Origin: Latrodectus hesperus
Lineage: Eukaryota; Arthropoda; Arachnida; Araneae; Theridiidae
DNA: 64,000 nucleotides
Assembly: GCA_037975125.1 (NCBI GenBank)
Contig: CM075853.1
Location: forward strand, 50,598,458 to 50,662,457
Direction: 5' to 3'
Made by a program: the position numbers and the translations under genes. Under the pieces are notes generated by a model. It worked only from the letters and a program-made list of their open reading frames with translations, was not told the origin of the DNA and did no database searches. Each line of letters opens with the position of its first letter. Within the stretch, counting starts at the first letter, position 1. Below, piece by piece: positions 19,993 to 34,060 of this stretch.

Positions 19993-22900
19993 AAATTCTC
20001 CCCAAAAAAAGTCAAAAATTTAGTGAATAAGTTGATTCTATATAGTAATAAAAATTAAAGTAATTTTGAACCCCCCAAAAAAACTTCATATAAAAATGAA
20101 AATAATTCTAACTTCGGATATATGCTTTTTATGAAAACCAAAATTCAACGTTCCTGTCATGAAAAATACTTATTTATATCACTCGGCTAACTAGTATGGT
20201 TCCCAACGGTGCAAGCTTTTACTTCAAAATTGCTATTTTTTTGAAAAAGAAAACCATCGGAATGAATTTAATGTCGTATAAATTCACTCTCATGCTAATG
20301 CATTTACTTAATGATGAAAGCAGGATAAGCTTAACTGGCTACTCAAGTATAGGCAGCTCTTACGACTAAAAGGGACGTAAAATAAAAAAGTAACTCATGT
20401 TCTGATTTTAATAATGAATCTTTGAAAGTTTTGAAGTTAAAACCTAAGACCCAGAGTCGAGTCACTTAAATTATTGGATCACCCATTAAAAATGAAGAAA
20501 AGATAAATATCTTATCATCTTTTTTAATGATAAAAACATTAAATTGAGATTCATTTTACATATTTTAATGTAAATGAAATGTTTGAATTTACGGGAATTA
20601 TATTAAAATAAAAAGTAAATAAAATACTATAAATTATGCAAGCATATTTAAAATATTCACTGCTTTAAAACGCCAAAATATACTTTATTTAAATTTTCTT
20701 TTTCGAAGATAAACATCATTAATATTATTGGTATACGTGATAAAAATCCCTAAGTTAAGAGGCATTTGTTTTGGAAGGAGGAAGAACTGGAATGTATGAA
20801 ATTATCAGATAATGAAATACATAAATAAAAAATAGTGAATAAAAGGTTTTTATATTCTTAGCAGTATTAATTTTTTCTGTAATTGCTTAACGATGTGATT
20901 TCTTGGAAAATAAACTCATGGAATTTTAACATTTACTTTTTTTTCATATAATTTATTCATTTTTATATATTGCCTTATTTTGCAATGTATAAATTACATA
21001 TTGAAACTATAACACTTAATTAATAATTTAATTCCTCTAAGAAAAACTATTTTGCAAGTTAATTTTTAACCAATAGAGTATTTTTCAAATTATGAAATGT
21101 AGTTTTAATAAAATTATGTGCGTAAAAATGAAGCGCAGTTTTTATTCATGATATTATAATTTATTTATTAATGAATTTTTGTACTCAATAATTTTATTAT
21201 ATCACTTTTTTATAACTCTATTAACATATAGTATAAAATTTGAAAAAACATTTAGTAAAATTTACAAAACATTATTAGCATGAATTGAATTAAATTATAT
21301 TTGTAAAACCTATTTGTCAAATTAAAGGATATGCAAATAACTGATTAATAAAGATTCAAAATATAGGTGGGATTGAAATATAGAAAGCTTGAAAATATAT
21401 TTTCCAGTAAAATAATACTAAAAAATTTAAAGTAGTGTTAAAAATAAGTATAAATATAATTGAACTAAAGTGCAACAACTTGTATGATAATAAATAACCA
21501 AACATTTAAAAAGAAACATTTCAGTATTAAAAATATTGGAGCTAATTGTTATGGAAAAACAAAAATAAAAAATATTAACAGATTTAACAATAATTTCAAT
21601 AAATCCTTTATCACAGAAGATCAGAAGCTTTATTTGGAAAAAAAATAGTAGGAAGCAAATTTACAGAATTCCATATTAAAACTAATATATTTACTAGTAA
21701 GAAATTTTTGTAAAATAATTTTGATTTTATGTTAAAATTTTTTAAATTAAATAAAAGAAAAACTTATTGTTTTAATTTCAGTGTAATTAAACAGTAAAAG
21801 AAAAACAGATAACATAAAATAGTGAGATTTAATAATTAATATCTTACTTGATAATTGTAGAAAGTAATAATAAGAAATTCTACAATAAGTTAAACGTTTT
21901 AATCAAATAAAAATGCTTTAATTCTTTCTGAGTAAATAATTTGTGGTATACATAAGATAAAATTGTTTAGTTCGACTTAATTATATAACTATTCATGATG
22001 CATAAAAGTCTTTTATTTCAAAATTTTTAAATAGTTTAACGAGAAAATATGTAACTTAACAAGTATTGTTTATAAAGAATATCGTTAAGCATGCATTTTT
22101 TAAGCTGTAAGCAGTTTTAAGAGAACAAATACTTATAAACTTCAGTTCAAAGCCAGCGTCTTAAACTGAAAGTTATAAGAGAATAAATTTAACCATAATA
22201 TATTGAGGTTTAAGTACTTCCTCATTTGGAATATTTTAGAAAATTAACACACAAATTAGCATTTCGTGAGTTGTACGTTTCATTTTCTTATACCCCAGAG
22301 AAAATATCAAAGTTCATATATTCGGTCTTCAAAGCATCCATTTTTCAAAGGAGAATGTGATTATATGACAGACTGGAATACAAAATAAGAGAGTTTCTAA
22401 TGGGAATTCTATTTTCAAAAGCACAATGCAACTCAAAATGCAATTCCATTTGAAAGCGACTTTTGATATGCATATGGATATTGAAATGCATATTTCATTT
22501 TCAAACAAGATTACTATTTGTTGGAGATTGAATTTAAACCTGACAGAAGCTAACTAGAATTAAGAAATATTTTAATAAATGTAAATATGGAATATACAAA
22601 GATAATAGTTTGTGATTTAAGAAAATTGATGTAACTATCAAAAGAATTCTATTTAAATTATTGTAAAAGAAGAATAATGATATGAAAGAATCGTAGAAAA
22701 CATTTTAATTTATTATGGGTGATGTATATAAGATGTATAAAAGATATACAGTATTTCACCTTTTATAGAAAATATTATATTCATTTATACAAAGTAATAA
22801 GCTTGATGCAATAAAGAATTTTAAAAAAAATGTCCGCATTTGGCATGATAAATTAGTTTAGTAAAATTTGGTTATTTGATTCAAGAAATCCAGCGATATG

Positions 22901-24170
22901 CTAATTTAAAAATTATCAAGAAAAATTAACATGAAATTATTTGAAATTAATAACGTAGAAAAAATATTAAAACTATAAAAGTAATACAAAAATAACAGAA
23001 AAAATAGTATTATAGTGAAATACAAGTACTTATTATTAAGAAATTATACGCATTTCTGAATAATCACGTCACAATATCTGAGATTTGTATAGATAATTTT
23101 CCAACGTTTGGGCTTTAATAAAATTGTTTTTACAAATTTATTAAAAATACAAATTCGATTGAGTTCCACTAATAGTAGATTTTAAAAATGTGTATCTTTT
23201 TTTATTAAAACAAGATTGCGTTTTACGAAAAATATTTTATTGTTGACAACGAATTCATCAATTCGAATAGAATTTCGTAATACTTAATAGGAGAATAATC
23301 TTTTTCATTTATAGAGTTTCTAAAATATATTAAAAAAAAGCGCAATAAATTCATTTATTTTATTGAGAGCAGGAGAAAGAAAGTATTGATTTGAAATTTT
23401 CACTATATTTTTTAATATTCTACAAATTTTATGTTATTAAAATACAAATTCTGTAAATACATTGATTTCTCTGGTTAAATCAATTCAAAAAACTAAAAAG
23501 AGCATACCATAGTCTTGAATGTTTGCAGTAATCTGCAAAAAAAATCTTGTTAAAAATAATAAAAAAATGAAATATTTATAGCTTATTTATATATAAAATA
23601 CAGAAAAACCGCAACCAATGATTTACGTAAAAAATTCTTAAAATTCCTTCAAATAATGCATCAGCATGTTAAAACATTACCAAAAATTATTTTATAAGTT
23701 TTATATTGTGTAATTAAATAATATTTGCTTTTCCCCACTCTCATAAAATATTAGAAGGAAGTAAACATTTTCTCATTTATTTAATCTTGCACTGAAAATG
23801 TATTTTCAGATTAAAATATTTCCAAACTTGCTATAAGAACATATCTTTTCAAAAAAATATTTTCAGAGATCTAATTAGTTTTTTGAATTATAATTTTATA
23901 TACAAAACTATATTAATTTAATCATATTAAAAATATTTATTTTATAATAAATATTTTTAATAGCAGTTTTCAATTTAATATATTCACCTATAAGAGAAAA
24001 TAATTATTTAATGAAAAATAAAATACAAAATGAAACTAATTTAGAATTATATTTTCGAAAAATCACTTTGGCAAAAATATTTAAAATACAGTGTTGCTGT
24101 TTTTTTTAAATGTCTCTTTAAAAATTAATTTCTTCTTGCAAATGCAATTTTACATAAGCATTCTTAAAAG
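19546..24170. other. gene-free AT-rich stretch
   Basis: Contains the TA array at 19911. A less AT-rich part at 20150-20470 was read in all frames without a match. A short hairpin (TTGTAGAA arms) lies near 21857-21888. No exon recognised. Confidence 0.6.
19911..19989. repeat. (TA)n microsatellite
   Basis: About 79 bp of pure TA dinucleotide. Confidence 0.98.
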
Positions 24171-24655
24171 CTGTTCATATGAATTCACATTCAATTGTGT
24201 ACCCAGAAAGGAAATATCACGCAAGCATATGCAAATTGGCTACTCTACCTAGTTTGCGTGCTCTCAATGAAAAGTGTTTTCGCACAGGAGATGAATGCAA
24301 AAAATACATCAGCGCTTTAGGATTAATGATACGTGTCGTGCGAACTATGATTTCAACACGAAAACGTGAAATATAATGTCGAATTCACGTCCACTAAAAA
24401 GTTCAATCACTTAGGCTTTACTCAGTTATTTTTGAAATAGCACCGAACTTTCACAAAGGGGACAAATGATGTCGTGAACAAAGACAAAACAATCATACCA
24501 GCATTTTTGGCACCTAAAGGCGTGGGTTTTGACAGTTTCCGGCAATCCGTTAATGAAAACATGCAGTCGAACGATTAAACCATTTAAGCACAGACGATGA
24601 ATAAAGCTCAGAATTAAAGATAAAAGCCTATAGATTATTTGATTCATATATGAGA
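24171..24655. other. unassigned island with open frames on both strands
   Basis: Distinctly less AT-rich than its flanks. On the plus strand a 65-codon frame (24179-24376) begins MNSHSIVYPERKYHAS. On the minus strand a 73-codon frame (24647-24426) contains a cysteine-rich end, listed separately. The abrupt composition change suggests an inserted element or a preserved exon. I recognise neither. Confidence 0.35.
24426..24647 (-). CDS. hypothetical fragment with a CxxC-x12-CxxC zinc-binding-like end
   Basis: The 73-codon minus-strand frame ends with AFRCQKCWYDCFVFVHDIICPLCESSV and a stop soon after. Two CxxC pairs 12 residues apart, with a further cysteine between, resemble a zinc ribbon or RING-like knuckle. 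The first part (IIYRLLSLILSFIHRLCL) looks like chance hydrophobic sequence, so the true start is unclear, and the ATG at 24647 may be irrelevant. I do not recognise a family. It could be the tail of a transposon protein, an isolated exon, or coincidence. Confidence 0.2.
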   Translation of the reverse strand: MNQIIYRLLSLILSFIHRLCLNGLIVRLHVFINGLPETVKTHAFRCQKCWYDCFVFVHDIICPLCESSVLFQK

Positions 24656-27600
24656 TAAATTTTATGAAAACATTTCCTCTTTTAAGACATTTTTTATTTC
24701 TTTAGATTCGCAAATTTTGTATACTGTTAAAATCTTTGAAATTTTATATCGAAATATTAACTAATTAAAAATATTTCTGAATTAAATATAATAACCCACA
24801 ACACACACACACACACATGTTTAATTTGAAGTAATTACTTTCACTACTTATCTGAAAAGTCTAGTATACAGAACCGCAAATGAGAGATATTCTTCTGATT
24901 AATCACATTTCGTTAAAATAAGTGAAGAACAAACAAAATGATTAAATTTTATGTTAATGTTGATTAAAAGATGTGTTTTATAAGTAATATTACTGAATAT
25001 ATTTTTCAATGATAGTTTTCAGTGAAGGGTATGTGACTAAATTCACATCTGCTGCAAATATATTTAAAAATCTTCCGATTTCTAATCAAAATTTAAATAT
25101 TTAAGAAATTAGGTAATACGTATAAAGGGTCATTTTACTTAAAATGAACTTTTTCCCTTTTCTTTCTCAGTTTTTCTTTTGAAATTACTTTTTTTTAGAT
25201 TCTCGAAGTAGATTTAAATATGTAATCTATTAAATTAAACTTCCACTTTGGGAAAAATAACTAAGTTTAATTTAGAATGGATTTAAAAAATTTAGACTGG
25301 ATTTAAAATCAAATATTCAATATTATCACTGCAGTTTTAAATCAATATTTCCAACAATTTTTCTATTTCTTAGTTTTGTAAATATATTTGAATTAAATAT
25401 TCAAAAAAAAAAAAATTAAGCATCCAGCACAAGAATTTCAAGTATTTTTTTAAATTTGAAATAAACTTCTGGTTGACAAATTCTTAGATTTTCATTTCGA
25501 AACTCTGCACATTTTATGATGCAACCATCAAGCATTAAAAATTAACAAGGGCGAGTGATGTGCACGCACTTCTTTTTAGTTTTTTAGCCTCATTTCAAAC
25601 ATTTTCCTTCTTTAGGTATTGTACATAAAAACTTATTATTCAGTGTAATCGTTAATTAGAAAATTATTCTGTTTATTAAATGTTATGTAGCATTCGCTAT
25701 TATGAAAATATTGCAACTGTGCATTTTTATTACAGTTATTAATTATAAAATTTTGAATAAAATTGTTATAATATTCAAATAAATTAATATTAAATGATTA
25801 TGATAATTTTTTATTTAAATAAAATAAGTAAACTAATTTCAAAGATTTAATTTCATAATATTTTATTATTTATTTTTGTAATTTTTAGGGAATTTTTTTT
25901 CATTTTTTTTTTGTGCAAGTTGCTTATAGCCAATGTTAATCAACCTTTTTTTAATTCTTTTTATTACACAATTAAAAATATAAATCTTAAATTTAATTAG
26001 AAGTTTCAGTTTACATTACTAATCTAATTTATAATCTACAACATCCAAATTATTTAAATATTTTTCAACTATATTTCTGGCAATAAAATATGTTCATCTA
26101 AATATTGTTGTACGGATTTTATTCGGTTTTATTCGAGTACTTATTTCTGCTAATAAGTCTCATGATAAAAGTTCTCTGCTCCAATGACCTTTATGTTATA
26201 ACTATTAAGAAATTTTCTCCCCCTAAAAACATCGAATAAAAATTAATTTTTCTTTTTGTCTTAGTTCGCGAATGTTTTGTTTATAATAAAAATTATGTGG
26301 TCTTTTTTACTTTGGTATGTTACAATAGACAACATGCAATTAGTCCATTGGGATCATGCATTCATGAGTTTGTATAAGTTATAAGCATTAATAAATGAAA
26401 ACTGCCATGATATTTGCAAGTTAAATATGTTCAGAAGTAAATTTATCTTAAAAATCTGATAAATTAACATGTTTATAAAATGAAATATTAATGAAACTTA
26501 TAAATATGTCAAAGTTCCATCATTTGAAATGAAACTGCAAAATTGTATTGCATAAAGAAGCAGTTGACAAAATTGGGATTTTATTCAATCGAGTAAGGTC
26601 TTAATAAAAATAGAAATTTCATTTTTCCCTTTAATTTAGAATTTTTTCAAATTTAATATTTTGCGTTTGTTTGATGAATGTCAAGAATTTTTTTACCATT
26701 TTTGAAAAAATATTTTACTGTGGAAAATAAAATTATTTTCTGTTTATTTTTTTATACAATGAAGTGTAGTGGATTCTGTGTTTGAGAAAAATAATTATTT
26801 TATTTAAACAATAAAATAACGAGACTTACCATTTGCACTAAGGATTTTAAACTTTCGAGAAATTTAAAGAGTTTACTTAATTGCCTTATAAATATCTTAT
26901 CAGTATAACTGTGATAAGTTTAAATAAATAAGTAATTAAATTTCAAAGATTTGACCAAAAATTGGGCTTATAATCCTGTATATTTTATAAATACAGTTTT
27001 CTTATAATTTATACTTGATTTCTAAAATTTTGGATGAATTGTTTTGTATTTTATCTTTTTTAATACATTTATGCATATTTATGGATATTCTAAACTTTCC
27101 TTAAAATTTTATATAAAGTATATTATTATAATATATAATTCAATTAAAATTCCTCTGCGTCTCTTACTGAATTTTACATGAAAGCGCAATAGTACCTTAA
27201 TTTGTTTTGTTTTTTTAAGTTACAGAAATTATAAAAGACATTGTATTTTAAATTCTATAAATAATAAAAATTGGATAATTAATACATAAATTTGAATTAT
27301 TATTCTTTGGAACAATAATCAGTTTCATTTGAAATGGATTAAAAAAGTGAAAAGTTTTAAATACATATTGTATTTTGTTGTTGAATACTCTACATCTTAA
27401 GTTTACTTGATTCTATTTTCTTAATATTCATGCATTTTGGTTGCAAATAAAACTCTAAAATAAATGATAAATATGCTTACTTTTCAGCAAGGATTTATTA
27501 GAAATCTGAGCACGTACATTGGAAAGCATGAATATAAATATATGAGCAGAAAAGCTACTCATTTGTAATTCATTCGAAAGTTTTTTTTATGAAAGAAGTC

Positions 27601-27675
27601 TTTGTTTCAAACAGTATTTAAGTCATTATTTTACAACAATTACAATATTTTCTGCTAAAATAAAAAGGATAATTT
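24656..27675. other. gene-free AT-rich stretch
   Basis: Contains a short (CA)n run at 24797-24818. Otherwise low-complexity AT-rich sequence with no recognised gene. Confidence 0.6.
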
Positions 27676-27880
27676 TGGGTTCACTGGTGGCTAATGAAGG
27701 AAGTACACTCTTTAGAATGAAAATCTCCCAGTTCAATTCCATAATTAAGATATTAATTAGAGATACTGCTCTCAGAATGCATACTTTTTCTGGTGAGTGA
27801 TTGGAATTTTCTCCGGTTTCTTCCTTTGTGATACATGAATACGACTCACTATTATGAAATATTCTTCCGGAAAGGAATAA
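27676..27880 (+). mobile_element. tRNA-derived SINE, family A, copy
   Basis: The head aligns by eye with the copy at 2290: TTTTGGGTTCACTGGTGGCTAATG here against TTTTGGGATTACAGTGGCCTAATG there. A degenerate A box is at 27688-27698 and a B box, GTTCAATTCC, at 27731-27740. The family tail appears as CGGTTTCTTCCTTTGTGATA near 27814-27833. Ends are approximate. Confidence 0.6.
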
Positions 27881-29640
27881 TATTCTGTTGATGTTAAACT
27901 AGCTGCAAATTAGTTTTCATTTGTTTGGTTGTCTATAAGGTGGGATCAGAAAGATATTATTGCAAAAAGTTCCTTTATGAAGGTCTCAGATGTAAGAGTC
28001 ATTCACTTAATTGTACATTGAAATAAATTGCAATTTACAGAAGAGATATTGTAATTTCTTCAGAAATAAAATATCTAAAAGAGAATGTGGGCTTTTCATG
28101 CAATAGTTGTTTCAATTCCTTAAATAACGATATTTATAACAAACGTTTCGAAATTGTTCTATTTTGTAATTTGCTTGTAAAAATGACTAAATAACTTCAT
28201 TAATATTCATTGTTTCGCGCTATAATATTGAAGAAAAATACATTGAAATCTAATGAATAACTTTAGATTTTTTTAGCCATAATAAGTTCCTACTACTTTT
28301 CCAAAAATAATATTTTGAATTTGCAAAATTACGAGTAAACATTTTGAGGAGACAAACTACAAGCCTAATAAAATCTCTAAATAAAAAATGAAATAATATG
28401 AATTAAATACAAAATTCATTTTTCTTAAATTAACCAGAAATCCATTGGTACGAAAATAAATTCTTGGTTATATAAAAATATACAGTTACTACGTTTTATA
28501 GTTATGACAAATAATTGCGTAGTTTACAATGATATTAAAAATTATTATTTTTACATTGATATAAAGTTAAATTTTAGAGAGAATCATTTCTACACAACAT
28601 AGCCCAACACTATACGTCTACACATTTCTACATAACATATTATACATGTATTTTATAATATGTATAACCTTAATTATGTATATTTTATTATAATATGTAT
28701 AAATATACTTTATTATAATATGTAATATATATAATTATAATATGTATAACCTTATATGAATGATGTATGAAAGTCTGCAATAAACTAACATTTGATATGA
28801 AGATTATGCAATTTATTAAAAATGGAAAGAAATGATATAGAAAGTAATGTTTGCACATATTTATATTACTTGTCTTGAAATTAATGAAAAACTAAATATA
28901 TTGCTTAAAATTACATCCTGGTTGTCGCAAGTTTATCTTTTCTAAGCTCGTCCTCTAACTTAACAATTAATTTATTTTGTAGGATTTTTATTTAAATTTT
29001 TCTAGTTAAGTAGTGATTCTTTTGGAACAAAGAAGTCCTGGTTGGTGGCATTTTTTTGTTGTTGCAAATATATTTAATGAAAATTAAGGATTTAATACAA
29101 TTTCTTCAACATTCTATTTTACAAATCATAGTTGCATCATCCATTTTTTAAGTTAAATTACATTTTTAAAATTTATTGCAAGATACCTCTTGCTATAAAT
29201 ACAGTGCTTATATGCTTAGCAGTTCAGCCTAACAAAGAATTCGAACCTACCGTAAGTAAGTGATGCCTGCTCAAACAAGTGACCTTATACAAATTCGCAT
29301 AAGCTAATTTTAAAAAAACAAGTGGTATATTTATCAAATGAAGTTAATTTATTCCAATTAAATTATCTTAAATTATCATTAATATTTTTATTGGCAACTG
29401 CAAATTATAAGATTATTCAAATAACACTTATTTTTCATAATTTAAAAAAATCAGTTGCGTTTGTTATAGTTTGGTACATAAAAATATTCAATATCAAAAT
29501 GGACTTATCAAATGAGAAGGAACTATACCTAAAGTTCTAAACTCATACATTGCCATCGAAGAAAAGTAAATTTTATTACAAAGAAAAGTATTAAGTTACT
29601 TACCGAAATTGCAAAATATAGATGTACAGCACTATATTTC
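27881..29640. other. gene-free AT-rich stretch
   Basis: Contains the irregular tandem repeats at 28580-28760. Near 29240-29262 the minus strand has GGTAGGTTCGAATTC, a B-box-like sequence without a convincing A box. It may be a tRNA-SINE remnant but is not called. Confidence 0.55.
28580..28760. repeat. irregular short tandem repeats
   Basis: Four copies of TTATAATATGTA start near 28653, 28688, 28713 and 28735. The first and last continue into TAACCTTA. Just upstream, CATTTCTACAYAACAT occurs twice (28587 and 28624). Confidence 0.6.
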
Positions 29641-29960
29641 TAATTGTCCCGTCTTTATTCCCAAATTAATGTGTCATTCTGAAGCGATGTGGTTTGTTTT
29701 ATCCAGTAGAATTGATGCCAAAAATGAGTTTACGCTGGTTATAGAATAAGAAGTGAGGCACAAGCAGACGACCGAGCCGAAAGGACGAGAGAACGAAACT
29801 TCTGGCAACCTGCCAAACAATTTTGGAAAAGCCAATCCTTGCCTCCCGAAATTCGCGCTCACGTTCAGAAGAGCAACTATTCCGGAAAAGTGTAGATTTA
29901 TACTTTTTACGTATCGTATTTTTTACTCCTATTTTAGTTTTTGTATTTTTCAGCAAGATT
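29630..29960 (-). mobile_element. possible solo LTR (Ty3/gypsy type)
   Basis: A sharply bounded, less AT-rich block. Read on the minus strand it has a TATA-like AAGTATAAATC near 29900, a CG-containing middle (GAACGTGAGCGCGAATTTCG and onward), and a polyadenylation signal within GGGAATAAAGACGGGAC near 29650. TATA, then a transcribed middle, then AATAAA in one direction is LTR-like. I could not identify convincing TG and CA ends. ATAGT occurs near both edges and could be a target duplication, but the inner end does not finish in CA. No internal protein or primer-binding site is present. Confidence 0.3.
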
Positions 29961-32900
29961 CTAAAGTATGTGAAAGGATTTGAAAAAAAAATTACGAAGT
30001 AGGGCTAGAGCTTTAGAAAGACTTCTTGTAACGAAGAGTTTGCTCTGTTAAATAAAACAGCACTGTTATCTACTACATCTGAATTTAAGCTCAATGTCCT
30101 TAAAATTATGAGTTGTTGAAAAAAATAAAAGTTATTACATGGGGTTTGAGTTGCGTGACATAAAATGTAACATTTCTCTCTGTAAAATATGAAAAGAATT
30201 AAAACACCATTTAAGTTTCTAAAAATATCTTCATAAAATATTTTATTTAGAAATACTTATTATATATACATAACATTTTTTAAATTCCTTCTTATCATAT
30301 AAAAATTTATGAAGTTGATTTTCATGTCAGTAAATTTTGTTTTATGAGATTAAAATTTCTACGTACAAAAACAATTTTGGATTAATGAATATAGCCTGTT
30401 AATTTATTTTCCCCAATTTGTCTAGTTTTTTCCATTAAACAGATTAGGGAAAATAATTTGCTAATGGATAAATAAATAATGCATAGATAAAAAATTATAA
30501 AAACACATTTTTATAATTTTTTTAAAAACTTACATTTTAATATTTGATTGAAATTTAATCCTAACCGTGTTTTTATGCACATAGATGGCATTTTCATGCT
30601 TCCACATGAAAGAAATACAAATGTAACAGTTTGAATGCATGTAACCATAGTTACAGCTTTTTTCAAAGTAAATAATATTTCTTAGCTTAATTGTTTTACA
30701 TGTTTCAAACATTTATAAATTTACAAATTTTATCAAAATATCATAAACAATTTTAAAATTAAATTAAGGAGTTATATTACAAAGAAAAGCTTGTTTCTTA
30801 AGAAGAGCTTTAGTATTTAAATATCACTGGATTTTTTTAAACTAAGAAACTTAGTTTGCAAATTTAAAAAAATTCCGTCGTAATGAACTTTAAATGAAAA
30901 TTTTAGATTCATATATGTCAACTATACGTAAATAATTTATAAGCATAATATAATAGGTAAAAGAATATATTATATAATAAATTTAAAGTTTATTTTCTTT
31001 TTTCAGTAGCCGTGTTCTTACTCACGAAAATGTTCTTAACTCCCAAATGGTTTGAAATGAAATTTTTGGAGCAAGGAATAGCAAAATTGAAGTTACGGCA
31101 TTGTATATTTCATTATTAAATATTTGTGTTCTATCACAGGAGATATAAAAGTGTTGGTTCCTTTTGCTAATTGAAAGCTACCACAAGAAAAATAATGGAA
31201 ATATTAGAAAAATGATGGCTGATGGTGGAAAAAGCTTGCAAATTTCCGTGATTAATATCCTTGCTAAATTTTACTTCTATATTTCAAATAGATCTCGTTC
31301 TGGCAGATTAAAAACGGAAAAGTAATGAATAAACTTGATATTTACTTCAATTTATATTCGTCCGCAAAATAATACAAGTATTAATACGAAAATATAATTT
31401 GAAAAAATTTTTGATACCAAATAAATTTTTGCTTGTATGGAAACCTTTCCGTGTAGTGAGTTTTATAATTTACTAAAAATAGCTTTTAAGATTTTTTTTC
31501 AATCATTAAATTGGTTAATTTCAATATTTTTACCATTGAAAGCAAATTATTATTTTTAAATATTGCCTAAAAATACATTGTTGGAAATATCATATCGTTT
31601 TTTGTGCCTTAATAAACTAAAATAAAAGTGAGCATATTTATACTTCTGGAATGGAATTAATAAATTCAAAATGGCTATATGCATAGTAAATTTTTACATT
31701 CATATAAATTAGTTTTATTTATTTCATATTAATATTCTTCTACAAATGTATTAAGAATATTTGATTGCCAACGTATTTATAACTCTGCAATGTTTTTTAA
31801 AACACTTACTAGTTTTTGCATGTTTATGTAGCATAAATATTTAAATTTTGTTAACAAACAATAGTAAAATAGTATTAGAATTTTTTAAAGTATTCGCCCC
31901 ATTTATTTCGATACGAGAGAGATAGTAAAGTATTTGATACTACGAAAATCAACTGTCTGATTAAATTTCCCTTTTAATGAACTGGTAAACGAATTCATTT
32001 TTTCTGCATCGCAGAATTTTCACTTCATTCCTTTTCAAAGCATGATTATTTTTGTGTATTTATGTGGTTTAATCACGCACTCTAAATGACCTGTTTGAAG
32101 GAAACAGTCAAATTTTTATTTTGCCGCAAATAATGAATACAAAATTTTTGTAATAAATTACTGATAAGAAAATCCCTTATAACTAATTCTTTAAGCTTAG
32201 GAAAATCATAAAGTGTAGATGAAAAGTGCTATATTTACTCATATAACACTATCACTTTATATTTAAGGGAATTAAATTCAAAATATTTGAAATGTTATGA
32301 AGAGTATGAATTGGCAAGGTATCATAAGAGATCAATAAATTGAGATGCGGAAATTAAGATTCTGATATAAAAATATTTGATTTATGATCATAAAAAAACT
32401 GAATATAAAGTTCTTTGTTGAAATTTTTATCCTGCAAAATTTTTAAATTATATAAAAGGAAATATAATATATTTCTATATCTACATGGGGTGAGACTTTA
32501 ATCTTTAGTTTTATTGAAAACCGTAACCAAATATTGGCTATATGGCTATTGTGAACTTATATTCTTCTTTCAAAATGTGCATAAAGAAAATCTCACAAAA
32601 AAAACTGTTGAATTTTTCATGAGTAGTATATCTATTTTCCAAATATATCTTCAAAATAGCAGCAATTTTTTGAGTCTCCCATCTTATGGTATACTTTAGC
32701 GATTTTTTTGTGTGGTGAATATCCAGACTGTGTAAAGAGATGTAATAAGGTTTTATCATAGGAAGATATAATAGTTATATGAGAAAAGAATAAGTTTTAT
32801 CTCTATACTAGATATATTATTTAAATCATTTTCTAGGTTATCATTGTTTTTGCTCAGGTAAATGAAATGTTAAATAAGTAGTCTATTTCAATTCATACAT

Positions 32901-33095
32901 TTTATATTTTAAATCATAAATTCATTCATAAATTTTATTTTAAATTATTAAAGCTAAATTGGAATCAATAAAAGATTAAAAAATTCCAACAAATATTTCA
33001 GATAAAAACTACCAGTTAAAGTTAAAAAATATGGTGCACACACACAATTCTAAATCTTCAATAATGAAGTTATTACTTCTGGAATTATTATAAAG

Positions 33096-33168
<73 letters not shown>

Positions 33169-33954
33169 TATGTATAACTCACACATTAAATATATTTAAT
33201 TAATTTAGTGTGTACAACAAACAAATGTCATATATTTTAATCATGTTAGTTTAGATAAAATTTGGTTGTATAATATTGATTTTTAATTACATCAAAAGAT
33301 ATTTGTCAGATAATAGGCAGTATTTGATCTTAAATCTATTATTATACATTTTAAACTCAATAACATGACAGCTTTGATAACTCTTTCAGTTTCCCAAATA
33401 ATTTTCACCGTTACAAAAGGGCTAATAAATTTGTCAAGTATTCTTCTTTATGAAAGGAAAAGTATTTCTTCAAAGTTGAAAAAACCTACACGATTTTACT
33501 TAAGTTAGGATTTTAATGTTGTTTTAAGATATTAAAAAGAAAGCGTTATTTAAATTATTTTGTATATATAAAAGGACTACACTGGCATTAGGGTAGAGAC
33601 AAAAAAGTACAACCCTTTCGTTTTCATAATTTTTATTTCCAAGAAGAAGACTAACAAATTTCCTCGATGGAGGTTATTTCTAAAACAGAAGAAATTTCAT
33701 ATAAAAAATTATAAGAAAGCTAATTTTTTCATATTAAAGTAATCTATAATTTTTGGTCTACATTTTACAAATTGTAATATCAAAGGGGTTTTATTCCTCA
33801 TTTTATAATTTTTTAAAATTTTATTTGAATGAATAATTATAAGTACTTTTGATTATTTGTTTATCTAGAAATTATTAGTAGAACAAAAGTTCACCTATGC
33901 TTGTTTATAGTAGAATTTATTTTCATGGGTTGTCTAAGTTTAGAGAATCTGCCA
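29961..33954. other. gene-free AT-rich stretch
   Basis: Four kilobases with only the TA array at 33098. Reading frames such as 30530-30712 and 32514-32759 overlap on opposite strands, have chance-like composition and match nothing I know. Confidence 0.6.
33098..33167. repeat. (TA)n microsatellite
   Basis: About 70 bp of pure TA dinucleotide. Confidence 0.98.
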
Positions 33955-34060
33955 TGCTATATCTGCTTTGGTTCTTGAACGCAATCTCCTTCGCTGACAA
34001 TGTGCCAGTGAGGTGACAGGCGCGCGAGGGAGTTTTCGAAAGAAGAAAAACTGTTGAATA
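33955..34060. other. unassigned GC-elevated island
   Basis: A roughly 100-bp block including GTGACAGGCGCGCGAGGGAG (34012-34031) inside AT-rich DNA. No frame on either strand gave a recognisable protein. It resembles a scrap of LTR or other transposon end, but I cannot assign it. Confidence 0.3.

Noticed and set aside
29235..29275. Additional minus-strand tRNA-SINE
   Set aside because: A single B-box-like sequence, GGTTCGAATTC, without a usable A box or family tail is not enough.
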